In this document: one piece after another, positions 8,051-16,286 of the stretch
Layout of the letters: every line of letters starts with the position of its first letter
Numbering within the stretch: position 1 is the first letter of the stretch
From: Methylomicrobium lacus_A
GTDB lineage: Bacteria > Pseudomonadota > Gammaproteobacteria > Methylococcales > Methylomonadaceae
Length of the DNA stretch: 64,000 bases
NCBI RefSeq assembly: GCF_041897535.1
Contig: NZ_CP169217.1
Coordinates: forward strand, 248,001-312,000
Direction: 5' to 3'
Made by a program: the position numbers and the translations under genes
Notes under the pieces: generated by a model
Seen by the model: only the letters and a program-made list of their open reading frames with translations
What the model was told of the DNA's origin: nothing
The model's database searches: none

Positions 8051-9229
8051 TTGTTAGAGAGCATTCGAAAGACCATGGGCACTCGCGTATCCAAAAAAAT
8101 GATGACTTCGTTTGAAAGCATTGGCGCTACCGGCGCCATCCTGATGGTCAATGCTTTCGATCCGCAGATCCCTACCAGTAAAATCTTTCTTGAAGCGATA
8201 CAAAAAAACAACCTGCCGCACGTCGTGCTCGGCAACAAAATGGATCTGGTCAATCCCGACGAGTTCAGTCAACTCGAAGCCGAACTGGGCTGCAAGGTCA
8301 TGCCAATGTCACTGTTGACCCGGCAGAATACCGATCATCTGAGCGAGTCGCTGAAAAAGACCTTTCCGGAGCAGGCGAGGATCTCGGTGCTGGGGATTTT
8401 CAACACCGGAAAAACCAGCTTGATCGCGCATTTGACCGGCAAGGCGCTGAAGATTTCGAATATGCCGGGAACCACCCTGGAATTTGAAGAGCATGACTGG
8501 GGTAACCGGGTATTGATCGACTCGGTCGGTCAATTGATCGATGTAAACAGGCCGTTCATGGTCGGTTACGATTTCACCGGGCTCGATCAACCCGATCTGA
8601 TGTTCGAACATGCCTTGCGCCAGGAGGCCGAAGGCATTCTGTCGTCAATCCGTTCGGCCAAGGCAGGCTTCCTATCCGCGCTGGAACTGCTCGCCGATTG
8701 CATTGCCCAGGGCGGCAAGATTGTGATTACCGGAGCCGGCGCGTCGGCGCTGGTGGCAGAAGAGATTGCGGGCCAATTTTACGAGACCGGCATCACCTGT
8801 TTGCCGGTCACCAATGCGATGAGTCAGGCCAATCCGGTTTCATTCGCCAAGGGTGTGGCCGAGGAGGAGGGCGGATTGGCGCGCTATGTAGTCAGCATGG
8901 CCTCGCCGAATGACGTAGTGATCGGCGTTTCCGCCTCGGGCGGGACCGGTTTTGTCTATGAAGCCTTGCGCCTTGCAAGGATCAAGGGGGCTAAAACGAT
9001 TGCGCTGACCGAAAACAAGGATACGCCGCTCGGCGCCAATGCGGACGTGATCATCAAAAGCAGCGCCAAACCGGAAGGCCCTTCGAGCACGAGGGTACAG
9101 ACCGCTCACTTGTGCATAGGCCATACCCTGGTGTGTACGCTGGCAGCGATGCGCGGCTTGACCGGCGAGGAGTCGGTCAATTTCATGATGCCGGAACATA
9201 TTGCCACCAAGAAAATGGGCATCAAATAA
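8051..9229 (+). CDS. Circularly permuted GTPase fused to a MurQ/GckR-type SIS domain
   Basis: A cytoplasmic protein of 392 residues from TTG 8051, or 384 from ATG 8075. GTPase motifs occur in the order G4 (NKMDL, residues 62-66), G1 P-loop (GIFNTGKTS, 115-123), G2 (TT, 141-142), G3 (DSVG, 157-160). That is the permuted order of the RsgA/YlqF class, and the N-terminus (AILMVNAFDP) also matches that class. Residues about 205-392 form a sugar-phosphate isomerase (SIS) domain: VITGAGASA at about 226-234, then DVVIGVSASGGTGFVYEAL, closest in pattern to MurNAc-6-phosphate etherase and glucokinase regulator. A GTP-controlled sensor or enzyme of a phosphosugar is a reasonable inference. It converges on glmM, whose product handles glucosamine phosphates. 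No experimental function is known to me. Confidence 0.85.
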   Translation: MLESIRKTMGTRVSKKMMTSFESIGATGAILMVNAFDPQIPTSKIFLEAIQKNNLPHVVLGNKMDLVNPDEFSQLEAELGCKVMPMSLLTRQNTDHLSESLKKTFPEQARISVLGIFNTGKTSLIAHLTGKALKISNMPGTTLEFEEHDWGNRVLIDSVGQLIDVNRPFMVGYDFTGLDQPDLMFEHALRQEAEGILSSIRSAKAGFLSALELLADCIAQGGKIVITGAGASALVAEEIAGQFYETGITCLPVTNAMSQANPVSFAKGVAEEEGGLARYVVSMASPNDVVIGVSASGGTGFVYEALRLARIKGAKTIALTENKDTPLGANADVIIKSSAKPEGPSSTRVQTAHLCIGHTLVCTLAAMRGLTGEESVNFMMPEHIATKKMGIK

Positions 9230-9247
9230 CTGACGATAGGTCTTTTA

Positions 9248-10624
9248 TCAGCCGAGTGCCTTTTTCAACAGCTCGGCGATTTCTTCGGCGAACTGACAGA
9301 TTTGCGTCTTATCATTGCCTTCCACCAGAACACGCAGCAGCGGTTCTGTTCCCGAAAATCTGACCAAAGTCCGGCCTTTCCCATTCAATTGGGTTTCAAT
9401 GCGCTTTATCAGTTCCGAATACCCCGGGATTTGGTCGAGACTGCTTTTCTTGCCGACCTTCACGTTGATGTGTTGCTGCGGAATGTCCGTGATGACTCGA
9501 TTCAGTTCACTGACATTCATGCCGGTTTCCAGCATGACCGCCAGCACGTTCAATGCGGCGATACAGCCGTCGCCGGTGGTTGAATGGTCAAGATGGATCA
9601 CATGACCGGACTGCTCGCCGCCCAATGAGGCGTTCAGGCGGCGCATTTCGTCGACGACGTTTTTATCCCCAACATCGACTCTGACCACATCGATGCCGTT
9701 TTCACGCAGGGTTTTTTCCAAACCGTAGTTGCTCATGTGCGTGACGACCAAGGTGTTATTGCGCAGCGTGCCTTTTTTCTTCATGTTCAGCGCGCAAACT
9801 CCCATGATATGGTCGCCGTTCATCACATTGCCGGTTTCGTCGACCATCACGACCCGATCGGCGTCGCCGTCCAGGCTGATCCCCACGTCGGCGCGATACT
9901 TTAACACCGCATCGGCAATCACGTCGGGGTGCAAAGCGCCGCATTCGCCGTTGATGTTGATGCCATTGGGCGTGTTGCCGATGTGGATCACTTCCGCGCC
10001 AAGCTCGGAAAATACCGCGGGCGCGATTTTATAGGCCGCGCCGTTGGCGGTATCGAGTACGATGCGCAAGCCGTCGAGCGTATATTGATGGGGTAGGGTG
10101 TTTTTGACATAGACGATATAGCGTCCCTGGGCGTCGTCGATGCGCCAGCTTCTGCCGATATGTTCGAGCTGCGCGAGATGGGGTTCAAAATCGTCTGCGC
10201 CGACCAGTCGTTCGATGGCTTCCTCCATCGCGTCCGGAATTTTGTAACCATCAGGCCCGAAAATTTTGATGCCGTTATCGTAGAAAGGATTATGGCTCGC
10301 CGAAATGACGATGCCGACCGCGGCGCGCATATTGCGGGTGATAAAACTGACGCCGGGCGTCGGCAATGGGCCGACCAATTGCACCTGGATACCGGTGGCC
10401 AAGAGTCCCGAGGTCAGGGCCATTTCGAGCATATAACCGGATAGGCGGGTATCCTTGCCGATCACCACTTTGGGTGTGGAGTGGGGCGGCGCCTGACTTT
10501 TTAAAATGATGCCAATCGCCTGGCCGATCTTGACCACGAGGTCGGGCTGCATCGGAAATTGGTTGGCCTTGCCGCGTATGCCATCGGTGCCGAATAATTT
10601 GATTTTTTGCGCTGTCGTCGACAT
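9248..10624 (-). CDS. glmM: Phosphoglucosamine mutase
   Basis: Interconverts glucosamine-6-phosphate and glucosamine-1-phosphate on the route to UDP-GlcNAc, for peptidoglycan and lipopolysaccharide. The 458 residues show the phosphoserine loop ISASHNPFYDNGIK, the metal-binding loop SLDGDADR and the C-terminal phosphate-binding RFSGTEPLLRVLVEG. It is slightly longer than E. coli GlmM (445). It stands outside the usual ftsH-folP-glmM context, so it could be a second copy; the rest of the genome would show this. It converges with the GTPase-SIS gene, with 18 bases between the stops. Confidence 0.9.
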   Translation of the reverse strand: MSTTAQKIKLFGTDGIRGKANQFPMQPDLVVKIGQAIGIILKSQAPPHSTPKVVIGKDTRLSGYMLEMALTSGLLATGIQVQLVGPLPTPGVSFITRNMRAAVGIVISASHNPFYDNGIKIFGPDGYKIPDAMEEAIERLVGADDFEPHLAQLEHIGRSWRIDDAQGRYIVYVKNTLPHQYTLDGLRIVLDTANGAAYKIAPAVFSELGAEVIHIGNTPNGININGECGALHPDVIADAVLKYRADVGISLDGDADRVVMVDETGNVMNGDHIMGVCALNMKKKGTLRNNTLVVTHMSNYGLEKTLRENGIDVVRVDVGDKNVVDEMRRLNASLGGEQSGHVIHLDHSTTGDGCIAALNVLAVMLETGMNVSELNRVITDIPQQHINVKVGKKSSLDQIPGYSELIKRIETQLNGKGRTLVRFSGTEPLLRVLVEGNDKTQICQFAEEIAELLKKALG

Positions 10625-10757
10625 GGTTTGATACCGATGTGGTTATCCGATAATCATTATAGACATCATGTATTGACCTACCACACCTCAAGCGCACGGG
10701 TTAAGCTTGGGGTTTCATAAAACCATCGGCTCAGAGCCGAAATTGAGGGGGTAGGTC

Positions 10758-11872
10758 ATGAAGAAGTTTAACAAATATGTAGGATTGGATGTACACAAGG
10801 AAACGATCGCGGTAGCGGTGGCGGAAGCCGAAGGGGGTGAAGTTCGTTATCACGGCGAGATAGCCAACACGCCGGCCGCACTAGACAAACTGATCAAGCA
10901 GCTCAGAAAAGGCGATGCGGCGCTATCGTTTTGCTACGAAGCGGGGCCTTGTGGTTACGGCATCCATCGGCAATTGACGGAGCAAGGTTGGGATTGCCAA
11001 GTGGTGGCGCCGTCGCTGATACCGAAGAAGGCCGGCGACCGGGTCAAAACCGACCGCCGCGATAGTTTGATGCTGGCCCGGTTGCATCGAGCCGGCGAGT
11101 TGACGGCGGTGTGGGTGCCGGATACAGCCCAGGAAGCGTTGCGTGATTTGACGCGGGCCCGGGAAGACCTGAAGCATCTGCAACGGCAAGCCAAACAGCG
11201 TTTGCTGGCGTTTCTGCTGCGGCACGGCCAGCGCTATGCTGGCCAAAGCCGCTGGACGCAAGCGCATTATCGCTGGCTGGAAACGGTGAAACTGGCGCAT
11301 CCGGTACAGCAGATCGTGTTTCAGGAATACATCGATACGGTCAAGACCCTGAACAAACGGGTCGATACGCTTGACCAACAGATCGCCAGCACGGCAGCCG
11401 AATCGGTATTCTGGCCGGTGATTCAGGGCTTGATGGCCTTGCGCGGGGTGAATCTGTTGACCGCGACCACCCTCGTGGCCGAAATCGGCGACTTGAAGCG
11501 TTTCGCCAGCGCGCCACAACTGATGGCGTATTTGGGCGTGGTGCCGAGCGAATATTCCAGCGGCGGCAGCAAATCGCGCGGCGGCATCACCAAGACCGGC
11601 AATGGTCATGTGCGGCGGGTGCTGGTGGAAGCGGCCTGGTGTTATCGCTTCCCGGCCCGCAAGACGGCGGTCTTGCAGCGCCGGCCGAGAAAGCCTCGGA
11701 CGCGGTGCAAGATATCGCCTGGAAAGCGCAAACCCGCTTGTGTGGGCGTTACCGGCTGTTGGCGGCGCGGGGTAAGTTGAAGGTGCAGGTCTGTACCGCT
11801 ATCGCCCGTGAGCTGGCAGGGTTTATCTGGGCGATTGGGCAAACGCTAGCGCCGGCAACGGCCCGCGCGTAA
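10758..11872 (+). pseudogene. IS110-family (IS1111 group) DEDD transposase, one-base frameshift
   Basis: The N-terminal DEDD RuvC-like domain starts with YVGLDVHKETIAVAV and continues through CYEAGPCGYG and KTDRRDSLMLARL. The C-terminal Transposase_20 part holds GVNLLTATTLVAEIGD, FASAPQLMAYLGVVPSEYSSGG and GNGHVRRVLVEAAW. The first frame runs to 11780 with nonsense after about residue 305. The expected ending (EKASDAVQDIAWKAQTRL...) continues in the -1 frame to the stop at 11870-11872. The shift lies around 11683-11690, where CGCCGGCCGAG would read correctly with one extra G. No classical slippery heptamer is present, so a deletion or a sequence error is likelier than programmed frameshifting. 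Confidence 0.85.
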
Positions 11873-11892
11873 GGAGTACTCGCCATGATGCA

Positions 11893-12080
11893 GTGTGTCG
11901 GTAGCAGAAGGGGCAACGGTGGGAGAATCCTCGGTAATCCTAGGAGGCGCCCGGCAACGGGATGACCCTCGAACTTAGAGCGAGGCAGCTCCCCGACGAA
12001 TCGGTTGTCATGCGGTAACCAACCCGCGCATATCAGACTGATCAACCGTCGGCAAACCGCCCGTTCTGCTACCCACACAC
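11893..12080 (+). ncRNA. Candidate bridge RNA of the IS1111 element
   Basis: The 3' non-coding part of the element is closed by a long stem: bases 11893-11909 pair with 12064-12080 at 16 of 17 positions. Inside are smaller hairpins, such as CCCG-GCAA-CGGG near 11949-11960 and CCTCG/CGAGG near 11966-11984. In IS110-family elements a non-coding bridge RNA guides recombination, and in the IS1111 group it lies after the transposase gene, as here. The call rests on position and fold only. Confidence 0.6.
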
Positions 12081-12273
12081 TGGATGATGCATTTGAAAAA
12101 TTGTTTTTAGATATTGACAGGTCAATACATATCAGGATTTATTTTGGATATTGAATTGGCATTTGATCGCCGCGACCGCAAGTCGTTCGATTGCAGTATA
12201 TAGTTTACGAGACCCGTTTAATGGTACTATTTGACGATTTCCACTACCGGTACAGACAACTCGATCCGACCTT

Positions 12274-12960
12274 ATGAACTCCAATCACCGAATCCTATTT
12301 GCCGGCGATCCGCATGGAAATTTTGAGCCGCTGATCAAGGCCGTGCGTAAATGCCGTCCGGAAGCGGTCGTACTGCTCGGTGACTATGATTTGGAGCGGC
12401 CTTTGGAATGTTATCTGGAGCCGATCATCGGCCTGACCGAGATTTGGTGGATTGCCGGCAATCATGACTTCCAGTCGCCCGGAAAATACCACAATCTGTT
12501 TCACTCCTCGCTGGCCGATAACAGCCTGCATCTTCGCGTCCAGGAAATCGCGGGAGTCCGTATCGCCGGACTCGGCGGCATTTTTTTAGGCAGAGTCTGG
12601 TATCCGCCCGGGAGGCCGAAGTGGATCAACAAGCGCCATTTCCTGAACAGCCAGAAACCCGGACCGCGCGACGATAGCCTGTCCTTAAAGTACCAGTCGG
12701 CAATCTGGCATGATGAGTTTGAGGCGTTGAAAGGCCTGAAAGCCGACATTCTGGTTACCCATGAAGCGCCTTCTTCGCACCGCTTCGGCTTTGCCGCGAT
12801 CGGCGATTTGGCGGCGGCGATGGGCGCCAGAAACATTTTTCATGGCCATCTGCACGAAAATTATTCGAACACGATTCGGAGGCATATCCGCGTCGTCGGC
12901 GTCGCCGATCAGACCGTGTCCGATTTGGCGGGCAATTTGGTCGATGTCGACGATGAGTGA
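12274..12960 (+). CDS. Calcineurin-like metallophosphoesterase
   Basis: A 228-residue cytoplasmic phosphoesterase with every metal-binding motif of the family in order: GDPHG (residues 11-15), GDYD, GNHD, THEAP and GHLHE. These bind two metals and hydrolyse phosphomono- or diesters. The substrate cannot be told from the sequence. It starts with ATG at 12274 behind the IS element, in a gap that offers 140 bases of native sequence for a promoter. It ends 11 bases before the convergent glycosyltransferase gene. It is not obviously part of an operon. Confidence 0.85.
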   Translation: MNSNHRILFAGDPHGNFEPLIKAVRKCRPEAVVLLGDYDLERPLECYLEPIIGLTEIWWIAGNHDFQSPGKYHNLFHSSLADNSLHLRVQEIAGVRIAGLGGIFLGRVWYPPGRPKWINKRHFLNSQKPGPRDDSLSLKYQSAIWHDEFEALKGLKADILVTHEAPSSHRFGFAAIGDLAAAMGARNIFHGHLHENYSNTIRRHIRVVGVADQTVSDLAGNLVDVDDE

Positions 12961-12971
12961 TCGCAGGCGGC

Positions 12972-13613
12972 TTAGTCCTCGGAGGCATTGATCAGCTTTC
13001 GGTAACGCGCGAAATCTTCCGCGGTATCGACATCCCATTGCGGCTTCAACTCGACATGCCGCTCCCCGAGCGCCGCCAGCCGCGCCCTCGTAACTTCCAT
13101 TACGGCCGAGGTTCCCCACGGCATCGCCGCAAACAATTCCGGCTGCGGCCGGTTTAGCCCGACCAACACATAACCGCCGTCTTCCGCGGGGGAGAAGACG
13201 GCATCAGCGGCCTTATCCAATGCGTTAATCGCCGCTTCAAGGTCATCCTCCGTCAGGGAGGGGCAATCACTGCCGATCAACACCGCGCAGCGATACCGGC
13301 AAAGCGCGCGGATTAGGGCATAATGCATGCGTTCGCCCAAGTCCCGTCCTTGTTGTTCACACAGGCGCACGCCGTAAGTGCGTGCCGCTTCGGCAAAAAA
13401 CGGATGCTCAAGCGTTGGGGCGCACCAGAGTTCAACCGGGCAGAGACGATTCTTTGTCGCCAGGCGCAAGATGCGCCGGCTCAGCTCCAGATGCGCGGCC
13501 AAGGCTTCTTCCGCGTTCAATTCGGACATCAGCCGGGTCTTGACCTGACCGAGCAGAGGAGTTTTGCAAAAAATCAGCAAAACGGCATGCGGGTATTGAT
13601 AGTCGATAGCCAT
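12972..13613 (-). CDS. TIGR04282-family glycosyltransferase
   Basis: A 213-residue GT-A fold transferase of the family named for a proposed arsenosugar role. It shows LLIFCKTPLLGQVKTRLM at the N-terminus, GSDCPSLTEDDL as the metal/nucleotide aspartate motif and DGGYVLVGL at the acceptor side. It is last in a three-gene minus-strand unit with a fatty-acid-hydroxylase-like protein and a TIGR04283 transferase. The adjacent stop and start at 13613/13614 indicate tight coupling. No arsenic methyltransferase or ArsS-like gene is near, so the arsenosugar name is only a family label here. Confidence 0.8.
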   Translation of the reverse strand: MAIDYQYPHAVLLIFCKTPLLGQVKTRLMSELNAEEALAAHLELSRRILRLATKNRLCPVELWCAPTLEHPFFAEAARTYGVRLCEQQGRDLGERMHYALIRALCRYRCAVLIGSDCPSLTEDDLEAAINALDKAADAVFSPAEDGGYVLVGLNRPQPELFAAMPWGTSAVMEVTRARLAALGERHVELKPQWDVDTAEDFARYRKLINASED

Positions 13614-14405
13614 TCAGTCTCGGTGTAAGGTCTTGAAGGGCAGCCGCAACAGGCGGAGAAAGCCCAGTTCTTCCGGCTTCCGGTAAGCGGCCAGACCGAT
13701 GGACATGCTGATCTGAGGTTCTTTCGGGTCGGCGACATAGGTGCCGCACAGCCGGTCCCAGAGTGAAATCGAAAAACCGTAATTGCTGTCCATTTCAGCG
13801 CGCCGGGTCGAGTGATGAATCCGGTGCATGTCCGGCGTGATGATCAGCCAGCGCAGTTTTTGATCGAGCGTGGGCTGGATCGCGACATTGCTGTGATTGA
13901 AGGTCGCCGCGCCGTTCAGGATGATCTCGAAGGCGATCACCGCCAATGGATCGGCGCCGATCAGCAGAATCCAAAACACCTTGTAAAGCATCGACAACAC
14001 GATTTCGAAGGGATGAAAACGCACCGCGGTCGTCGCATCGAATTCGAGATCGGTGTGATGCACCTGATGCAGGCGCCACAGCAGCGGCCATTTGTGCATC
14101 AGAATATGCTGGGCGTAGATCGCGAAATCCAGCAGCAACAGGGTGGCGGCAATCGCCAGCCAAGAGGGCAAGGGGGCCAGAGCCAACAAACCCCAGCCCT
14201 GCGTTTGCGCATGGACCGCGGCAAGATATCCCAAGCCGCCGAGGCTCGCGCGCATCAGGATCATATTCAGCGCGGCCAGGCCCAGATTGATCGGCCAACG
14301 CTGCGCGCGAGGCAGTTTCAATACGCGCCGAGGACGCCAGAATTCCCAGCCTATCATCAGCAAAAAAATACCGACGGCGGCGGATAAACGGATTAGGGTT
14401 TCCAA
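13614..14405 (-). CDS. Sterol desaturase / fatty acid hydroxylase-superfamily membrane protein
   Basis: An integral-membrane di-iron enzyme candidate of 263 residues. The start is taken as TTG 14403-14405, which has AAGAGG six bases upstream and overlaps the preceding gene by 13 bases. Longer reading is open upstream but is out-of-frame coding of that gene. The histidine clusters of the superfamily are present: HILMH, HQVHH, FNHSN and HRIHH. Four or so hydrophobic helices surround them (e.g. FLLMIGWEF, WLAIAATLLLLDFAIY). It probably hydroxylates or desaturates a lipid. Its place between two glycosyltransferases hints at building a glycosylated lipid; this is inference. Confidence 0.8.
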   Translation of the reverse strand: METLIRLSAAVGIFLLMIGWEFWRPRRVLKLPRAQRWPINLGLAALNMILMRASLGGLGYLAAVHAQTQGWGLLALAPLPSWLAIAATLLLLDFAIYAQHILMHKWPLLWRLHQVHHTDLEFDATTAVRFHPFEIVLSMLYKVFWILLIGADPLAVIAFEIILNGAATFNHSNVAIQPTLDQKLRWLIITPDMHRIHHSTRRAEMDSNYGFSISLWDRLCGTYVADPKEPQISMSIGLAAYRKPEELGFLRLLRLPFKTLHRD

Positions 14406-15082
14406 AATTGACCTCTTTGATAAAGTTCCGCCAATTCGGCCGGGTCGGCGCCGAAAAAATAGCGCAGACGCAATGACCACATCAGCAAAATCGTTCTGAG
14501 GACGCCGAATGTCTCCCAGCGCCGGCCCGAACTGGTGGCCTTCGCGCGCAGACAGAGCGGCGGGCCGATGGCTTTGAGCAATTGGGATAAGGCGATGTCT
14601 TCCATCAAGGAGATCTCGGGATAGCCGCCCACGCCGAAAAAAGCCTGCCTGCTCACAAAAATGACCTGATCGCCCGTCGCGATGCCGGTCAGGCGCGAGC
14701 GCCAGTTCATCATGCAGGCGATGACCTTCAGCGACACCGGCCGGCCGCGCAGGCGGATATCGAAACGCCCCCATTGCCCTCCGCGCGCGAGTCGTTGTTC
14801 GATCAGCAGCAAGGCATTATCCGGTAAAACCGTATCGGCATGCAAAAACAGCAAGATGTCGCCCTTCGCGAGCCGAGCACCGGCGTTCATCTGCACGGCG
14901 CGGCCCTTAGGCGTTCGGACGAGCCGGTCGGCCAGACCTTCCGCGATCGCCACCGTCGCATCGCGGCTGCCGCCGTCGGCGACGATGATTTCGGCCCGAT
15001 GCCGCAAGGGCTGCAACGCCTCCAGGCAAGAGGGCAGCGTTAGCGCTTCATTCAGTACCGGGATGATGATCGAAAAATGCAT
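14393..15082 (-). CDS. TIGR04283-family family-2 glycosyltransferase
   Basis: A 229-residue GT2 transferase from ATG 15080-15082 (MHFSIIIPVLNEALTL). The family motifs are IIVADGGSRDATV, LLFLHADTVLP (the DXD-like HAD) and FGVGGYPEISLMEDIALSQ, and the C-terminus carries a hydrophobic helix with LRYFFGADP. An upstream in-frame ATG at 15152 would add 24 non-conserved residues. It is first in the three-gene unit and overlaps the fatty-acid-hydroxylase-like gene by 13 bases. The donor and acceptor are unknown. Confidence 0.8.
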   Translation of the reverse strand: MHFSIIIPVLNEALTLPSCLEALQPLRHRAEIIVADGGSRDATVAIAEGLADRLVRTPKGRAVQMNAGARLAKGDILLFLHADTVLPDNALLLIEQRLARGGQWGRFDIRLRGRPVSLKVIACMMNWRSRLTGIATGDQVIFVSRQAFFGVGGYPEISLMEDIALSQLLKAIGPPLCLRAKATSSGRRWETFGVLRTILLMWSLRLRYFFGADPAELAELYQRGQFWKP

Positions 15083-15460
15083 AAGGTCTCGGGCTCTAAA
15101 CAATGAGGGTTTACTATTCTCAAAGCGATAGCGCGGCGAGTCAATTTTTATCATTCCCGACTTAACAGCGAAAGTCAGGAAAGCAATTGACAGTTTCCTG
15201 AGGCCTGTCTATATTGCCTCGTCATTGTTGAAAAATAAAGGCGAGGTAATTGATTTTATTTCATTAACCGTTCGCAGGGAATTCGCGGTTGCCTAGAGCT
15301 TGAAGCCCTGAAATTGTCCGTTATTCATTTGTTCTTATTTTGTTTGTGCTTGTCCGCTATGGGTCTTTGGGTTCGTTACGGTTAGGAAACAAAGTAAAGG
15401 TAGGCGCACATCCGTGCCGTCCGACCTTATTTTCTTAACATACGTTGCAGGAGAAGGAAC
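15083..15460. other. Intergenic region between the glycosyltransferase unit and aqpZ
   Basis: No gene is seen in these 378 bases. It must hold divergent promoters. An 8-bp perfect inverted repeat TCAGGAAA/TTTCCTGA (15175-15182, 15194-15201) could be an operator, and a second, looser pair (GCCTCG/CGAGGTAA, near 15216-15250) follows. An excellent ribosome-binding site AGGAGAAGGA precedes aqpZ. Confidence 0.4.
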
Positions 15461-16150
15461 ATGAAACAAATTGGCGCTGAGTTTTTTGGTACTTTTTGGC
15501 TGGTTCTCGGCGGATGTGGCAGCGCGGTATTAGCGGCCGCATTTCCGAATGTGGGCATCGGTTTGCTGGGGGTAGCATTCGCGTTCGGACTCACGGTGTT
15601 GACCATGGCTTACGCGATCGGCCATATTTCCGGTTGCCATCTGAATCCGGCCGTGTCGATCGGCTTGTGGGCGGGCGGACGCTTTCCGGCGAACCAACTG
15701 TTGCCTTATATTCTGGCTCAGGTAGCGGGCGGACTGGTCGGCGGCGGCATCCTGTATCTGATCGCGAGCGGCAAAGCCGGCTTCGATCCCACTGCCGGAT
15801 TTGCGGCGAATGGCTACGGCGAACATTCGCCGGGTGGTTATTCGTTATTGGCGGCCTTAGTGACCGAAGTCGTCATGACGATGATGTTTTTACTGATTAT
15901 CCTGGGCGCGACCGACCGCCGCGCGCCACTAGGGTTTGCGCCTATCGCGATCGGTTTGGGGCTGACGCTGATCCATTTGATCAGCATACCGGTCACCAAC
16001 ACATCCGTTAACCCGGCCAGAAGCCTCGGCGTTGCGGTTTATGCCGGAGACTGGGCATTGGGACAGCTTTGGCTGTTCTGGGTCGCGCCGATCTCGGGTG
16101 CGCTTCTGGGCGCTTTCATTTATCGATTGATCGCCGAGGGGGAGGATTGA
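15461..16150 (+). CDS. aqpZ: Aquaporin Z
   Basis: A six-helix water channel of the inner membrane with 229 residues, the AqpZ length. Both pore motifs are intact: HLNPAVS in the first half and SVNPARS in the second. The narrow-filter arginine follows the second NPA. The first helix (EFFGTFWLVLGGCGSAVLA) is a very close match to known AqpZ. The ATG at 15461 has a strong ribosome-binding site. The gene is monocistronic, followed by the patatin gene after about 130 bases. Confidence 0.97.
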   Translation: MKQIGAEFFGTFWLVLGGCGSAVLAAAFPNVGIGLLGVAFAFGLTVLTMAYAIGHISGCHLNPAVSIGLWAGGRFPANQLLPYILAQVAGGLVGGGILYLIASGKAGFDPTAGFAANGYGEHSPGGYSLLAALVTEVVMTMMFLLIILGATDRRAPLGFAPIAIGLGLTLIHLISIPVTNTSVNPARSLGVAVYAGDWALGQLWLFWVAPISGALLGAFIYRLIAEGED

Positions 16151-16286
16151 AGCCTTAAACTTGCCCGCTTTAGCAATCCGTTTTACATCAGGGATGCTTC
16201 TCTAAGTCGCCTTGGCGAGAGGACGATTTGAGAAGCTCCCATACTCAATAATAACTATAAGATCATCTTTTATGTACGGGGAAAGT

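Larger units (their letters stand above)
10668..12130 (+). mobile_element. IS1111/IS110-type insertion sequence
   Basis: The element is bounded by 12-bp inverted repeats, ATGTATTGACCT (10668-10679) and AGGTCAATACAT (12119-12130), which are the subterminal repeats typical of the IS1111 branch. The true tips may extend a few bases further. It contains one transposase gene (frameshifted), a short 5' leader with an 8-bp repeat GACCTACC/GGTAGGTC (10675-10682, 10750-10757), and a structured 3' non-coding region of about 240 bases. No target duplication is expected for this family. It sits between glmM and a metallophosphoesterase gene. Confidence 0.85.
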
